Of a stretch of 64,000 nucleotides of DNA, positions 10,939-22,200 are shown piece after piece. Position 1 is the first letter of the stretch. Every line of letters starts with the position of its first letter. Source of the DNA: Massospora cicadina (lineage: Eukaryota > Entomophthoromycota > Entomophthoromycetes > Entomophthorales > Entomophthoraceae); the NCBI GenBank assembly GCA_022478985.1, contig JAKSZP010018533.1, positions 62,001-126,000 of the forward strand, given 5' to 3'. The translations under genes were made by a program, and so were the position numbers. The notes under the pieces were generated by a model that worked only from the letters and a program-made list of their open reading frames with translations, did not search any database and was not told the DNA's origin.

Positions 10939-11009
10939 AATTTTAAATTTATTGCGGGGAAGGCCGACCATGGGATGGACACTTCCGAATATGACTCAGA
11001 CAAGACAAA

Positions 11010-14000
11010 ACTTAGTACCAGGGAGGCACCCCAGAGAAACGATGCTATCTGTTGTTGCCAGCGGGAACGCCACTTATGGGAAGGGGAGGGAACGTGTGTA
11101 GGGGACGTAGTCACTATTGAGCACGTGTGGAGGAAGAGGTCTAATTTGATGAACCAGACTGGGAACCAGGAGGAGACCAGCTGTCAGCGACGCGGTGGGA
11201 GATATCCAAACATCCACGCCTGAAAGTGATCCACCAAATGAGACCAGAATCTGTGGACAGCTTCAGGGAGGGTGGGGATGGATCAAGCGATGGCATCCAA
11301 GACAATCGTGTGGATAGTCCACATGGCGATTGCAACCACCAGAGCACGGAGGGAGGGTGGGAGGGGGGAGGCCATTGATGAAGAAAACATATCTCTTGAC
11401 AGACTGAAGGGATGTGTTTGATCCTGGCCTAGCAGACGTTGGACTTCGCGCCATATTACTTTAGAGGTGGGGCACTTCTCCAGGCGGTGAAACAGCGTTC
11501 CATACTGGCCACACACGACACAGGATGAGTGTAAAGCATTAGAGCGCTCAGCTGTACGATACACCCGCCTCAGGCAGCGCCACACATGGGAGCGGACTTG
11601 AGGCTGCAATAGAGGATGGTGTGCGTATTTCCAGATAGTCTTTTGGGTCTCAGTGGAATAAGGGATGTCCATCATGTCCAGGTAGTCCACCCTGGATAGG
11701 ACTTGGGGTCGAATGGGGATCACGCCTTCATGGATGGGTAGCCCCTGTACCTCTTGTGTGAACTGAGGAGAGGGGCGGACTCTTCAGGTTGTATGTCCAC
11801 TAATACGAATTCTCCACTCTGCGCTTCGCATGGAGAGTAGGATTCGTTTGTAGTGGGTTTTGGTCCCGTGAGGACCTGTGGCCGATGTGTGTGATGCGAG
11901 GTATTTCATCAGGGAGTGGGGGTTTGATGGATTGTTGAGGCCCAAGGCTCGGGAGAAGTTTGAGTGGGCCGCGTGGGACCAGTGTTGGGATGGGAGTGTA
12001 GGAGCAGTGACGGCTGCAATCCAGGTGCCCAGGATCTTGGCGGCATGGGCTTTGAAGTCAAGTAGGCCCATGCCACCATGATAATGAGGGCCAAACATGA
12101 CCTATAGCCGTACTGGTGGAGGGCGGCCTGACCAAAGCCAACCTTGTAGCAAAGCATACAGGGATTTGAAGAAGCTTGGGGAGAAGGGGATGGCGTGGGC
12201 TCCGAACCAGACTTTGGATAGGAGCATAGAGTTGGCAAGAACAACCCTGCCAGTGAGGGTAGTAGGGTGGGCTCTGAGAGAGGCGATTTGCTTCGTCACG
12301 TTGTCCAGTATATGGCACTCCATTACTGCTGACGCGTATCCACCTGCCTCCATCCACACGCCCAGATGGCGTACCGGTCCTATGGTAGGTCGTGGCACAA
12401 AGGGAGCACCAGTGGAGCGGTGTGTTTTGAGTTAGTAAAGTGTGGACGTGGGCGAGCAGATGGGCCGGGTTGGGAACTACTTGCCGGGGCCCAGCAGTTC
12501 TGAAACTGACCAAGGAGGATGATTTTGGTTTTGGAGGCGTTCAGTGCCGCGTTGCTTACCCGGGAATATTCCTGGATGAGGGCTTCAAGCGCGCATGCAT
12601 CTTTGTTATTAGACACCCCCACCACGCAATCATCTGTAAATGCCATCATCTTGACTGGGGTTTGGCCTGGCACATGGACCCCAGTGAGTTGGGCATTCAC
12701 ATTTTGCAGTAGTGGGTCAAGGCTGAAGTTGTATAAGAGTGGGCTGAGGGGGTCCCCTTGTCACAGGCCCCTTTGAGGATGGACTACTTCCGTTAGGAAA
12801 CCTGGGCCGCGCACTGCCATTGTAGCAGATTCCGTGAGCAGCATCACCCAGTTAATGAAGCGGAGAGGTAGGCGGAATTGTTGGAGGCAGGCCCTAAGGT
12901 ATTCCCAGTTTACTCTATCATAGGCCTTTTGTTGGTCCAAGAATACAAGTGCCCCAGAGGCTGTGGACTGACACACATTAGCCACAGAGTGCACGTTATC
13001 CCAAATTGACCTTCTGGGGATGAAACCAAATTGTTCTGGAGAGATGGTGGCAGATGCTACAGTCCCTAAATGATTATCCATAATTTTTTGTTAAAATTTT
13101 GGTGTCTGTGTTTGTTAGAGAAATGGGGCGCCAGTTGGTTAAGTCTAGCCTATCCCCTTTCTTGAAGAGTGTGACCATAAAGGCCTCATGTCCTCCTGGT
13201 AGGAGGCGCGTTATCAACAGGCTTTGGTTGAGTGAGGCTAGCAGCAATGGGGATATATATTTAAAATATTTTTTGTAGAACTCATATGGAATGCCATCTG
13301 GGCCTGGGCATTTTTGGTTTGGCGCACCGCGAATGGTAGTCCATAATTCGTTTGGAGTAATTAAATTCATTATTTCTGGGTATTGGAAAATGGTGCAGAT
13401 ATGAGCTCGGTCAAGAAATTCCGCCATTTCAGCTGGCTGAATTGGTTCAGCTCAGTATAACTTGGAGTAATATCTTTGCATTTCGATTGCCACTTCAGCC
13501 GGTGTGTCCACAATAGAATTATCCGATCTTTGCACCTGTGTGCAGGCCACGCTCTGGCGTGGTGCAAAATTTTTTTGAAGAAGTATGCGGTGCACTTGTC
13601 ACCTTTAGTGATGCGTGTGGCCCTGTATTGGACACAAACCTGATGTTTGTGTTGCCTTTCAAGTGCGTTGAGGTGGGCGGCTGCCTCCGCCCACTTCTGG
13701 CCCCATGCAGGGCTATATCCTGAGGCCGGAATGTTGGACTCCAAGTGGGCCAATTCTGCCAGTGCGCACGATATAACTGCCCATGTGGCTCGTGAGCATC
13801 TGGATGAGAGATGGCGATAGTGGCAGATGGTGTCTTCTTTGAAAGTTGCCCATGTGGAAATGGGGTCCACACAAAATGGTGCAACAAATGATTTTGCCAA
13901 AGTTGCCTCTTCCACCCACATGGAAAATCTTGGTGATGCGAGCTCTGAGGGGGCAGATTTTGCACCAATGTGGGGCCTTTGCAACTGTGATGGGTTTTTG

Positions 14001-14700
14001 GTATGATATTGAGACTAGTCAGTGGTCGGGAAATTCCATTTTTGTTGTTTTGAAGTGGGAGATATGGGGTTGGAATTTCGCCGGCACTAGAATAAGTTCA
14101 ATGTGGGTCATGGACCTTAATTGGCCGTTGTGGATGTGGGGACACGTCATGTTTTTGAGCAGTGGGGCATGTCACAGCAGCGCATCCATTAACACAAGGG
14201 TGGCTTTTAGAACGCATAGTTCTATGTGACCCTGTGGGGCGTGGGGTGACGGCGGCCACCGGTCCATTGGTGAGGTTAGCCAACAGTTCATGTCACCAAT
14301 TAGGAAAGAATTGGGGGGTAGCGGGAGGGATTTGACTGATGAGAAAAATTCCTTGACGCTCATGTGCACCATTTAGGGCGTAAATGTTGATGATTGTGTG
14401 TGCAACATTGGCCCATGAGAAGGTGACAACGAGCACTCAGCCATTTAGGAATTTTTCTGAAGATGTAAATTTGAAAAAATTGCTTTTCTGAATTAGCACC
14501 CCACAGTGCTTCGACCAAAAGGATAGGGATGGTAGGAGCATTGTTTTCCAAGCTTCCTCGGAACCTCGTGGACAATGGGACTCCTGGATGGCCAGGATAT
14601 CCATGGGTAAATTGTTTTATAAAAAACTCAGTTTCCTAGCCCAGGAAGGGGAGGCCTTGAGTCCGGCGATATTCAGCATCCTTAGAGTGAAGGTTTCCCC
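11010..14700 (-). pseudogene. LINE ORF2: APE endonuclease + reverse transcriptase (copy B)
   Basis: In order on the minus strand: APE-type endonuclease from ~14690 with the 'FLIGDMNCW' box (~14300) and a final P-D-H catalytic box at ~14010-14020; RT from ~13430 with 'CPGPDGIPYEFYK', 'VFLDQQKAYDRVNWEYL', 'GLRQGD'-type box and 'MMAFTDDCVVG' (~12635). A C-terminal CCHC finger, CVVCGQYGTLFHRLEKC, lies at ~11480-11540. The enzyme nicks DNA and primes cDNA synthesis at the nick. Several frameshifts and stops break it, and FTDD replaces FADD. It keeps the endonuclease Asp that copies C and D show as Asn. Confidence 0.88.
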
Positions 14701-16121
14701 CATCGCACCTTAGGTGCGAGGGGTGGGCCCCCGGGCCCACCAGCCTCTTCTAGGTCCCCACGGGCTTTCACAGCAGTGCAGTTATTAGCAGCAACGCTAT
14801 TGGGGTTTTTGTTAATTTTTGTGGAAAGAGTCGCGTTGGCTTTGGCCTTCACTTTTTGTTTTCCCAACGTCGGACGAATTTTTTATGTTGCGGATAAGTT
14901 CAGTGCACCATTGAGTGGGGCAAAAATTTTTTTTCGGTTGAGATAGGTCTTAAGTCAGTTTTGACTGGGGCTTGGGTACAGCAATTGGGTGAGATCGAAT
15001 CTCCCATTGGATCCTTGGATTGAGTGGCCCGTTCAGCATGGGCCTCCCAATCTGATTGGGTGATGGATTCCCAAGTTGCTTCCGCCACAAAGGTCTCCAT
15101 GTCCTCCTGGCGCTGTGAGTGTGGGATGGTGGTGGTGGCCTTGGCCACTTCCTTGGCTGCAGTCCTATAGGCCTGCTTGGCCTTCTTCTACTCCTGCGGT
15201 GAGATGGGCTTTACCAATAGGTAGCAGCCTTGTGCTCCCCACGGGAAAGCCTCCTTGGTGCTTGCGGTTGGTTTGTAGTGCGCCTCTCCGCTGGCCATGG
15301 CCGCTGAGGGGTGCTCTTGGAATGTGACACCCTCTTTGATGGGGCATGCATCCGCCTTATGGCCGAACATGTCACAGTGGGTGCAAATGGGGGGCGCGCT
15401 GTCCACGGTTACCCAGAATGGGTGGGTGGTGTGCCCTGCGATATCAATAAAGGTGGAGTGCGGGATCTGGGTTAGGTCCTTCGCAATCTCCTTGGTTGGG
15501 GTCAGAACTGTGATGGCTTTGCCAGTGCACAGGTGTGGCATCAGTGTGAAATGTTGCATTTCGAAAGATTGTGTTTTGCCATATATGGCGAGACCATCTT
15601 TCAGGTGTTGCTCCAAAATAACACATTTTACCATAGTAGGTAAAAAGTCAAACGTGAGGAAAAATTGGTTTGATTTTGTCCATCTGGTGCATTTAGTTTC
15701 GACAACCTGTTGCCCTTTGGGGAGGTCGCCACTATGCACACCACTGCAGCCTCATCTGCTGTTATTTTGCTTTCAAAACCTAGGTCCAGCCAACCGTGCG
15801 ACATGGAGTGAGGTGCAATGTACACCGCGGTAGGGAAAATTTTTGTGTACATCTTCACAAAATTTTTCCCATAGGGCCATTTTTTGGATGTCCAGATACA
15901 CACAGACTCCGAATTCCACTGACAAAAGTGGCTGGGAATGTGGCATGTTGATGTACTGGTTGCATCGTGCTTGCCACATGGTATCTCTGGGGAAATTGTG
16001 ACCGCCGTTTTTTTAGATTTTTTTCTATTCCACCGGATTCTCTGGGGCGTTTTTGAACGTTAGAGGCCGCGGGCCTTCCGCCTGCTCCTCTTGCCTTGCT
16101 TGCCCAACTGCTCCCAGACAT
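14680..16121 (-). pseudogene. LINE ORF1, CCHC nucleic-acid-binding protein (copy B)
   Basis: The start is the conserved ATG at 16121 (MSGSSWASKARGAGG), which all three long copies share. A basic N-terminal region is followed by an RNA-recognition-like middle part. The CCHC knuckle CTHCDMFGHKADAC lies near 15355-15395, and an alanine/lysine-rich tail follows. ORF1 proteins of this kind coat the LINE RNA and form the RNP. A 1-base deletion near 16010 ('acggcgg' where copy D has 'actggcgg') shifts the frame about 35 codons in; the frame is then readable to ~14680. The protein is not expressible as one chain. Confidence 0.85.
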
Positions 16122-16215
16122 GGGCGCAGACTAATCCCCTCTATGAGATTATCAAACTAGATTTAGTCTTGAATTGAATGGGTTGCAAAAGTGTTTGCAA
16201 CGAGAAAGAAAAGTT

Positions 16216-16231
16216 GATAATACACCACATT
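16216..16231. repeat. Target-site duplication of LINE B, right copy
   Basis: Exact repeat of the 16-mer at 10923-10938. Sequence after it continues the interrupted LTR element F. Confidence 0.93.
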
Positions 16232-17286
16232 TATGGAATCAATAAATAATAGTCTAGTACGTGGGTTGTTTAAGGATATTATGCCTCTCAGCATTTCTGC
16301 CAATATGAATAGCTGACAAAGAGTAATTTATGCTTTTCTCTAAACTTAAAGTAATACAATGGTCTTAATCAGTTCAACATTAGATCCAGATGCCCAAGGG
16401 AACATTAATCCTCAAGATAAATAAGGTATGAGAGGTTAAGTTTATTTGATTAATGGTACTATTCAAAGTACTAGGGGAAATTAGGATTATGATAATGATA
16501 TGTGATTACCACGTTTAAGAGTGTAAGTAGATTTAGGAATGTAGGAGGTGATGGTACAGTCCAGGTTCAGAGTTGGAATAGATCAGGGTTCATCATGGAA
16601 GGCTGGACAGAGAACAATAATGGTAACATAGTTAAGTGGTTTCCATTATCTGCCAGAAGGGGCCAACAAATAGTGAGGCATGATTTGTGGCATAAGCTTA
16701 TAAATGGGGCGAATGTGAGAATTGAAAAAGTGAATAAAACCTCATATTTAATATCAGAATAATAAGTTGGCTAGGACATTTTTACCTTTCTCATCAGCCA
16801 TTAAGCAATAATGGGGTAATTTATCTAGAATTTGTTCCGTTGTAAATTTGCTGTTAAACAGGGAAAACACTCAGTTTCTAGAATCATATTAGAAATAATG
16901 ATTTTGTATTAAGCTTATAAATTATAGATTATTATATTTTATTGATATTGGTTGCAATAGATAACTCAAAATTAATTAAAGTAATAGATAAATCATAAAA
17001 CTAAAGTTGAGGCTTCACCTAGATTAGGGAGAAGCCTGAAAATATCATCAGAACTTCAAGTTAAGTGGTTGTACCAACCTGACTCATATATGAACAGTAG
17101 AAGTTTGATCCTACTGAACAGTCTTACTTGGCTCAAGCTTCTAAGCCCACTATGTTTATTGACAGTATAGCAGATGGCGAGAATCTTATGGATACCAAGT
17201 TTAATTAAATCTCAATTGAGGATTAAAAGTCATCTGAGGCTTGCAAGTAGTCCAAAATGTCTAATGAATTAGGAGAATTCAGTCAG
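16232..17286 (+). other. Continuation of element F internal region, no clear domain
   Basis: About 1 kb of AT-rich sequence between LINE B and the SINE insert. Apart from the small frame at 16502-16762 described separately, I see only short broken frames. Its place between Gag and protease suggests Gag or linker remains. Confidence 0.3.
16502..16762 (+). CDS. Hypothetical 86-codon frame, unrecognised
   Basis: The frame is open for 86 codons in DNA with many stops around it. It has a balanced, non-repetitive composition (e.g. 'VQVQSWNRSGFIMEGWTENN' then 'WFPLSARRGQQIVRHDLW'). I do not recognise a family. It lies in the expected Gag/linker zone of element F, so a surviving piece of that polyprotein is the simplest explanation; a host exon is possible but unsupported. 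No upstream promoter signal was seen. Confidence 0.25.
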   Translation: MITTFKSVSRFRNVGGDGTVQVQSWNRSGFIMEGWTENNNGNIVKWFPLSARRGQQIVRHDLWHKLINGANVRIEKVNKTSYLISE

Positions 17287-17559
17287 ACAGTCCATGCCAT
17301 TATTTTTTTAGCAAGAGTGGTGCTAACCCAAGAGGGGGAGCCGCTACGCATCTTTATTTTCAAATGGGCCGAATAAAGGGATTATTAGAAATATAAAATT
17401 CCTAATATAGCCCCTAAGTTATCAGCCTAGGAAGCCTTATCAGAAGGTGAGGAATCTTTGGGGAAACTTTTGTCTGGCGCTCGCTTTAACTGTCAGACCA
17501 TGGCGGACAACCTAGGGGTGGGGCATCAGCGACATGTGGCATACAGTCCATGCCATTAT
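17287..17559 (-). mobile_element. SINE-2 copy, full length (~239 bp) with 17-bp TSDs
   Basis: The perfect 17-mer ACAGTCCATGCCATTAT at 17287-17303 and 17543-17559 flanks a 239-bp insert. The T-run at its left edge indicates a 3' A-tail on the minus strand. The insert shares its length and most blocks with 30406-30642 and (inverted) 37554-37785, and its 3' end with 4876-4925. It has no coding capacity. On the minus strand 'TGGTCTGACAGTTAAAGCG' faintly resembles a tRNA A-box, but no convincing B-box was found, so the origin of the head is open. Confidence 0.75.
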
Positions 17560-17599
17560 CACCGCTTAAATGACTATTGACAAGAGCACTAAACATTGG

Positions 17600-17920
17600 A
17601 AGTCACCATATATTAAATTAAAGTTATAGCAGTACTGGATATCAGCGCTCCAGAAAAATTAGATCTTCCAAACTTATGAAGAGATATAAGTTTACCCTGA
17701 ACTTTAATTACCAGGCCAAGTTTAGAACTTCTGGGCCTGAGTCAACCAAAGTACTATGAGCCTATTCCGGGTTACCCTTGCAATTTGGACGTATTTTCTT
17801 GTCTTCTCCAGCTGTGGTGCTTGAGAGTGACCTTTACAATTTCCTCATAAGAATGCAGTTCCTAGTTGAGTTTTACGAATTATTGATTTTAACCAGAGTT
17901 CAGTCAGACTGATCAACTAC
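17600..17920 (+). pseudogene. Ty3 protease region (element F)
   Basis: The plus strand reads 'VIAVLDISAPEKLDLP' near 17625-17670, a degraded retropepsin active site. About 150-200 bases on it reads 'AVVLESDLYNFLIRMQFL', matching the C-terminal strand-helix of Ty3-type proteases (usual end ILGm.fL). The frame shifts between these parts. It separates the Gag side of element F from RT further right. Confidence 0.5.
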
Positions 17921-18426
17921 CAGATGTCACTTCTGTTCCAAGAAGAAGTTAAGAAGGAGTGGAAGAAGTGAGTATGCTAGTCAAAAATGAGCATTCCATT
18001 TGTCAGGTCAGCTAAACCCTAAAGAAAACAAGAACAAAGCAGATGTCTTTAACTGTAGAATAGCATTCTGGTTTGTCCTTGTATGCTAGTGAAGAGATTG
18101 ACGATTTCTAGAGAGCAGAAAAACGTGTTGGTCCAAATCATTATCAGTATATGTCAGAAAATCACCGTGCAAAGAAAGACTTGGCTTCCCTTAGGAGTAA
18201 TCCAACACCCATGATAGGATGCAAAAGTCTTCAAGGCATCGCGTTCTGATATATATGAGTAAGAGCCATGTGGGGATAGTTGTGGAAAGTATTAATCTAT
18301 GAACATCATCCACATTATGATCAATAAGTTGAGCGCTGAAAGTAATATTGCCCACGTTTTGAATATAGGGTCAAACTGCCAGGGTTGGTGGGATAGGATT
18401 ATTCCATCCATTTGAGATTTTCATTT

Positions 18427-18917
18427 TAAAACATACTCACGAGGCGGTGGGATACACACTTGATAACGTGTGGCAATAATTGCCTCCTTAGGTTCAATCC
18501 CAGCAGCTTTGCTTTGAGTAGCATCTACTGAATCATAATTCCCTTTTCCTTCATGATTGCGGTGGATTGGATTAAGTGATGTGTCAATCCGTCCACCTTG
18601 GTTTACATTTGGGTCATACTCCCAATCTTTTTGAACATGTGTTTTTTACTGAGGTGTGACAATCGCTTCATCAGGTTTATTCCCAACAGTGTCTCCCCAA
18701 GATGTGACTGCAAAATTAACATCTTCATTTTCTTCATAATCAGAATGGACTAATTTGAGTAGTTGATTGTTCTGCTCATTTTGATATTCTAGAAAGTCAT
18801 TCTTCTGAGTGGGGGCATCTTGTGAAACTCATAGTTTATGACTCATGAGGGTTTCCTCACTGAGAGAGGCGATATATGAAATAACCAATGTGATGGCACT
18901 ATCATTACTGATACAAA
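18427..18917 (-). pseudogene. Unrecognised antisense coding relic (~163 codons)
   Basis: On the minus strand one frame stays open from 18917 to a TGA at ~18427 with only two internal stops (TGA near 18829, TAA near 18653). The other frames of this AT-rich stretch are full of stops. The composition is protein-like and acidic, with two related blocks: 'GNKPDEAIVTPQ' and 'GIEPKEAIIATRY'. After a slip a further coherent frame continues ('ISNGWNNPIPPTLAV', 'VDDVHRLILSTTIPTWLLL'). I do not recognise the family. It runs opposite to the Ty3 element F around it, so it is either a nested minus-strand element's linker region or a host gene relic. Confidence 0.4.
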
Positions 18918-18929
18918 TAAGTTAAAAAC

Positions 18930-19990
18930 ACTCCATTGGTTGAGGTGATTCCCTGAGGATAGCTAGATTAGTTAAAAATTACAAAATTATAACGTAATTT
19001 GGCGAAATTTTAAGTTTATTAAGGATAGCACAAAATAATCCAGCACTCTACCATCAACAGAACACTGGTTTTATAGTTGAAGGGAATTGAGGGGCAGGGA
19101 CTGTGGAATATTCCTTCAAACTGGACGTGCAATTCCTCTCAAAAACACCAGGACGTTTTTATTATGGCTTGGCTTTCATATTGTGGGTGCTTTAATTTGA
19201 AGTTCCTGTTGCTGAATCTTTTGCTTATGTTTGGGTTCTAGAATGCCAGTTTATCTCACAATTTTCTTAAAACTTTTCTTTATCCTTGGAGGGATCATTG
19301 CTAGATCGATTTTTGGGCTGGCGCTCCTGTTAGACTATAGTCTCAATATGCCAATTGTTCTCATATTTCATTGCAGATTTTTGCGATTTTCATGACATAG
19401 GCTTCAGCCAAATCGAACTTTGCAGCAAAATCATCCTTTTTGGCTCTTTAACTTTTTGTGAAATTGAGATGAGGGGCCTCAGCAGATACCCAGCGCTCGA
19501 CAAGGGTTTGCCCTAAATCTGCTAATTTTTAAAGGAAGGGCTTAGGACGCCCCCCTTCTTTTATAAAAAGAAGTTAATCAATCAATCCAATTTTATGGGT
19601 GAGTTTAGGTCCTTAAAATATACCTGAATATATGATGCTCAAGGTTTACTGTACTTGAGGAGCTATAAACATGAACCCAGAGCGATGCCTGGATTCTACA
19701 ATTCTACCTACCAAGAAGAAGTGTATGTCCTCCTTAAAAACATTGTCAAGCACTCATTCAAGACCAAGAAGGTTCAAACTGTTACAAAAGTGAACATGCA
19801 CCACTATGCTAACATAGAGTCAGTTCATGCTTTATCAGAATCAAAGAGATTGATCTGCAAGATCCAAAAACAGGACAAACGTTAACACTCTGGTTTTTTG
19901 GAATAATACTCAGATATTTTCAGCAGCAGAACTTATTGAATATGACTAAAGCAAGAAAGAAGTTTACAGGATTGACACAGGGAGCTCCAT
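18930..19990 (+). other. Element F, protease-RT interval, mostly uninterpretable
   Basis: About 1 kb without an intact frame. The minus strand keeps a readable stretch ('PKIDLAMIPPRIKKSFKKIV' near 19320-19260). The plus strand has a 76-codon frame at 19655-19885 ('MRSYKHEPRAMPGFYNSTYQ') of unknown type just before the RT. 'ccccccttcttttataaaaagaag' near 19550 is a near-palindrome but may be decayed coding sequence. Confidence 0.3.
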
Positions 19991-22200
19991 ACCCCTGAAA
20001 CTAAAGCCTTACCGCCGTTACAAGAACAAAGAAGAAGTATATCAAAGAAATTACAGCAACTTATGAACTCAATTTTAGTATGCCCTTCCAAGAGGCCATG
20101 GTCGCCCCTTCTTTTAGAAAAAGAAGGGTGGGACTCATCACATAGTCATGGAACTGAAGATTTTGCAGCCGGGCAGAGAAATATTCTTAACCTTACCATC
20201 TTTTGTGATGCCTTGAAATGACTTGAAGAATTATGCTACTTCTCAGACACAGACTTAGCAAGTGCTATTGGTAGATGAAAATGTCACCAGAAGATCAGAA
20301 GAAGTGTGTTCTTATGATCAGTCAAGGCCTGTTTATACCACCGCATATGTCACAAGGCTTGTGAAATGCCCCAATTATGTTCTAAAAAGTAATAACGCAG
20401 AATTATAGAGAGCTAAAGATGTCAAGTGTGCTCATTTACTTGTACAATATCTCAGTGTTCAGCAAGGCGTTTATAGATCAACTAGCACACCAGAATAAGA
20501 TTTTACCCGGTTAAGAGATACATCCTCACTCTTAGTAGAAGCAAATGCTCATTTCATGAAGAGCCTTTTAAAATTCCTCAGCTACAATGTGAATTAAGGA
20601 GGAAATGCCCCCACAATGGAAGGTTAAAGCTATTTCGAAACAAGTTCCCCCAATTGCATGAGAGATGACCAGGTGTTATTTTGCATGGTGGGTTACCACC
20701 ACCAATTTGTGCCAAACATTATATAAATCACCGATCCAAACACACTTACTCAACAAGAGAGTACTATTCAGTTGGGGATAAGAGCAAGAAGATGCCTTAA
20801 ACCATCTAAAATAGAAGCTAATGGAAGCCCCAATCATGATATACCCGCTTTTAAAGAACCTCTAAGTTTATAAATAATAGATACGTAGATATGGGCGCCA
20901 TTTTAGAACAGTTAAAAGAAAAAGGAGGAGAGTTTCCAATTGAGTTCTACTATAAGACATTCTCTATAGTGGAGCGCAACTTTAAGGCTACAGAGCATGA
21001 GTGCCTAATGATGATCAGAGCAGTATGATTCTTCTTACCCTATGTTTACAGAGCGCACTTTAATACTATTACAGATCACACCTCTTGAGATGATTGATGA
21101 ACCTGAAGGTCCAGAAAGAAAACTAGCAATATAGGCTGATCATCTACAAGGATACATTTTTTTCGATTTTGCACCAGGTAGGAGAGAAGCACCTAAACTT
21201 GGATGGATTGTCACGTCTGTCCATCTTCCATTTTCAAGCCCATGAGATCAATAAGATCAATGAGATTATAAATAAAACCTGAGGAGCAATATAAAGAAGA
21301 GAATGTTGTAGTCAAATAGATACTGAAGAACAATTCAGAGTGACAAGATTGAAAATGAACAGTTGGAAAAACAAGTACAAGAGAACTGGCTGCCATATGT
21401 GAAGCCAAACAAAAAATGGTGCTAGTCATAGAAGGATACCGTCAAGTAGGCCACAAATGATTATATAAACCATGCCAGAAATTCAAGGAGAGAATTATTG
21501 GGAGGCCAGGTTGGATGGTATCAGTCAGTCTATGAGCTCTGCATTGAACTCGCTTAATACAAGACTAACCAAAAGAAGTTTAAATTCAGCTTATCCTTTA
21601 AGCACCCCCTTCACGATGTTTCCATCAATATTGTTAGTCCATTTCTGAAGTCATCAAACGGGAATTAGTTATTATTGTAGAGGTAGATCACTTCACTAAT
21701 TAGACATAAAGATTGTAGTCACTGTGTCAATTAAAAAGCTACCATGAAATTCCTTTACAACCAAGTTATTACACGCCATGGATTCCCTAAGATATTTCTT
21801 TTAAATAATGGATGGAACTTTATATTCAGATGTTGTGAGACAACTGATGGACTTTTAGTAGAAGTCAAACAGCAGCTCACCACGCTGTATACACCATCTA
21901 CCAATGTAAATATGGAAAGAGTCAAGAGCCTTTGCTTCAAATTATAATAAAGATTGTAGCTGACCACAGATCCAAATGGGACATCTTATTGCCATCATCC
22001 TTGTTTACATACTTGTTAAGCTACTACATGGCTATAAAAATGTCTCCATTGAAAGCGATATACAAAAGAGAAGTTAACTAACTGAGGTTGTTAGCTTCAG
22101 TGATGTATGCAGATAGTAAGAATTTACCTCCTGGAAGATGCTAGGAAGAGTTGTTGTAGGTTTATCCAGGATTCATCTGTAATGATCAAGGTGCTACATG
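19990..22200 (+). pseudogene. Ty3 RT, RNase H and integrase, degenerate (element F)
   Basis: RT N-terminal box is at ~20085-20160 (remnant of 'SPWSsP..l..KKDG'). The 'YLYNISVFSKAFIDQLAHQ' stretch at ~20440 corresponds to YLDDI.VFSk with both Asp lost. RNase H/connection follows at 20750-21200 ('EDALNHLK', 'MIYPLL', 'SRLSIFHF'). Integrase is at 21700-21950 with the second catalytic Asp replaced ('ITRHGFPKIFLLNNGWNF', usual ..sDNG..F). Every domain has several stops; this copy is long dead. Order confirms Ty3/gypsy. Confidence 0.65.

Larger units (their letters stand above)
10939..16215 (-). mobile_element. LINE copy B, near full length (Tad/L1-like non-LTR retrotransposon)
   Basis: 5277 bp with a 5' UTR of ~95 bp, ORF1, ORF2 and a 3' UTR ending in an AATAAATTTAAA tail, flanked by perfect 16-bp TSDs. 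It is collinear with copies C and D and clearly similar throughout. It inserted in minus orientation into the 5' part of LTR element F. Its base composition is much more GC-rich than the AT-rich flanks. Frameshifts in ORF1 and ORF2 and an A-to-T change in the RT box (FTDD) suggest it is inactive. Confidence 0.93.

Noticed and set aside
11878..14229. Several long plus-strand frames across LINE B
   Set aside because: They are antisense shadows of ORF2; the minus strand carries all conserved domains.
18440..18510. tRNA-like segment with a B-box-like GGTTCAATCCC and short stems on the plus strand
   Set aside because: The T arm does not pair, and the minus strand here is a coherent coding relic that explains the sequence.
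20104..20130. Palindrome-like 'cccttcttttagaaaaagaaggg', considered as a MITE end
   Set aside because: It falls on the RT N-terminal box (PWSxP..KKDG) of element F, so coding sequence explains it.
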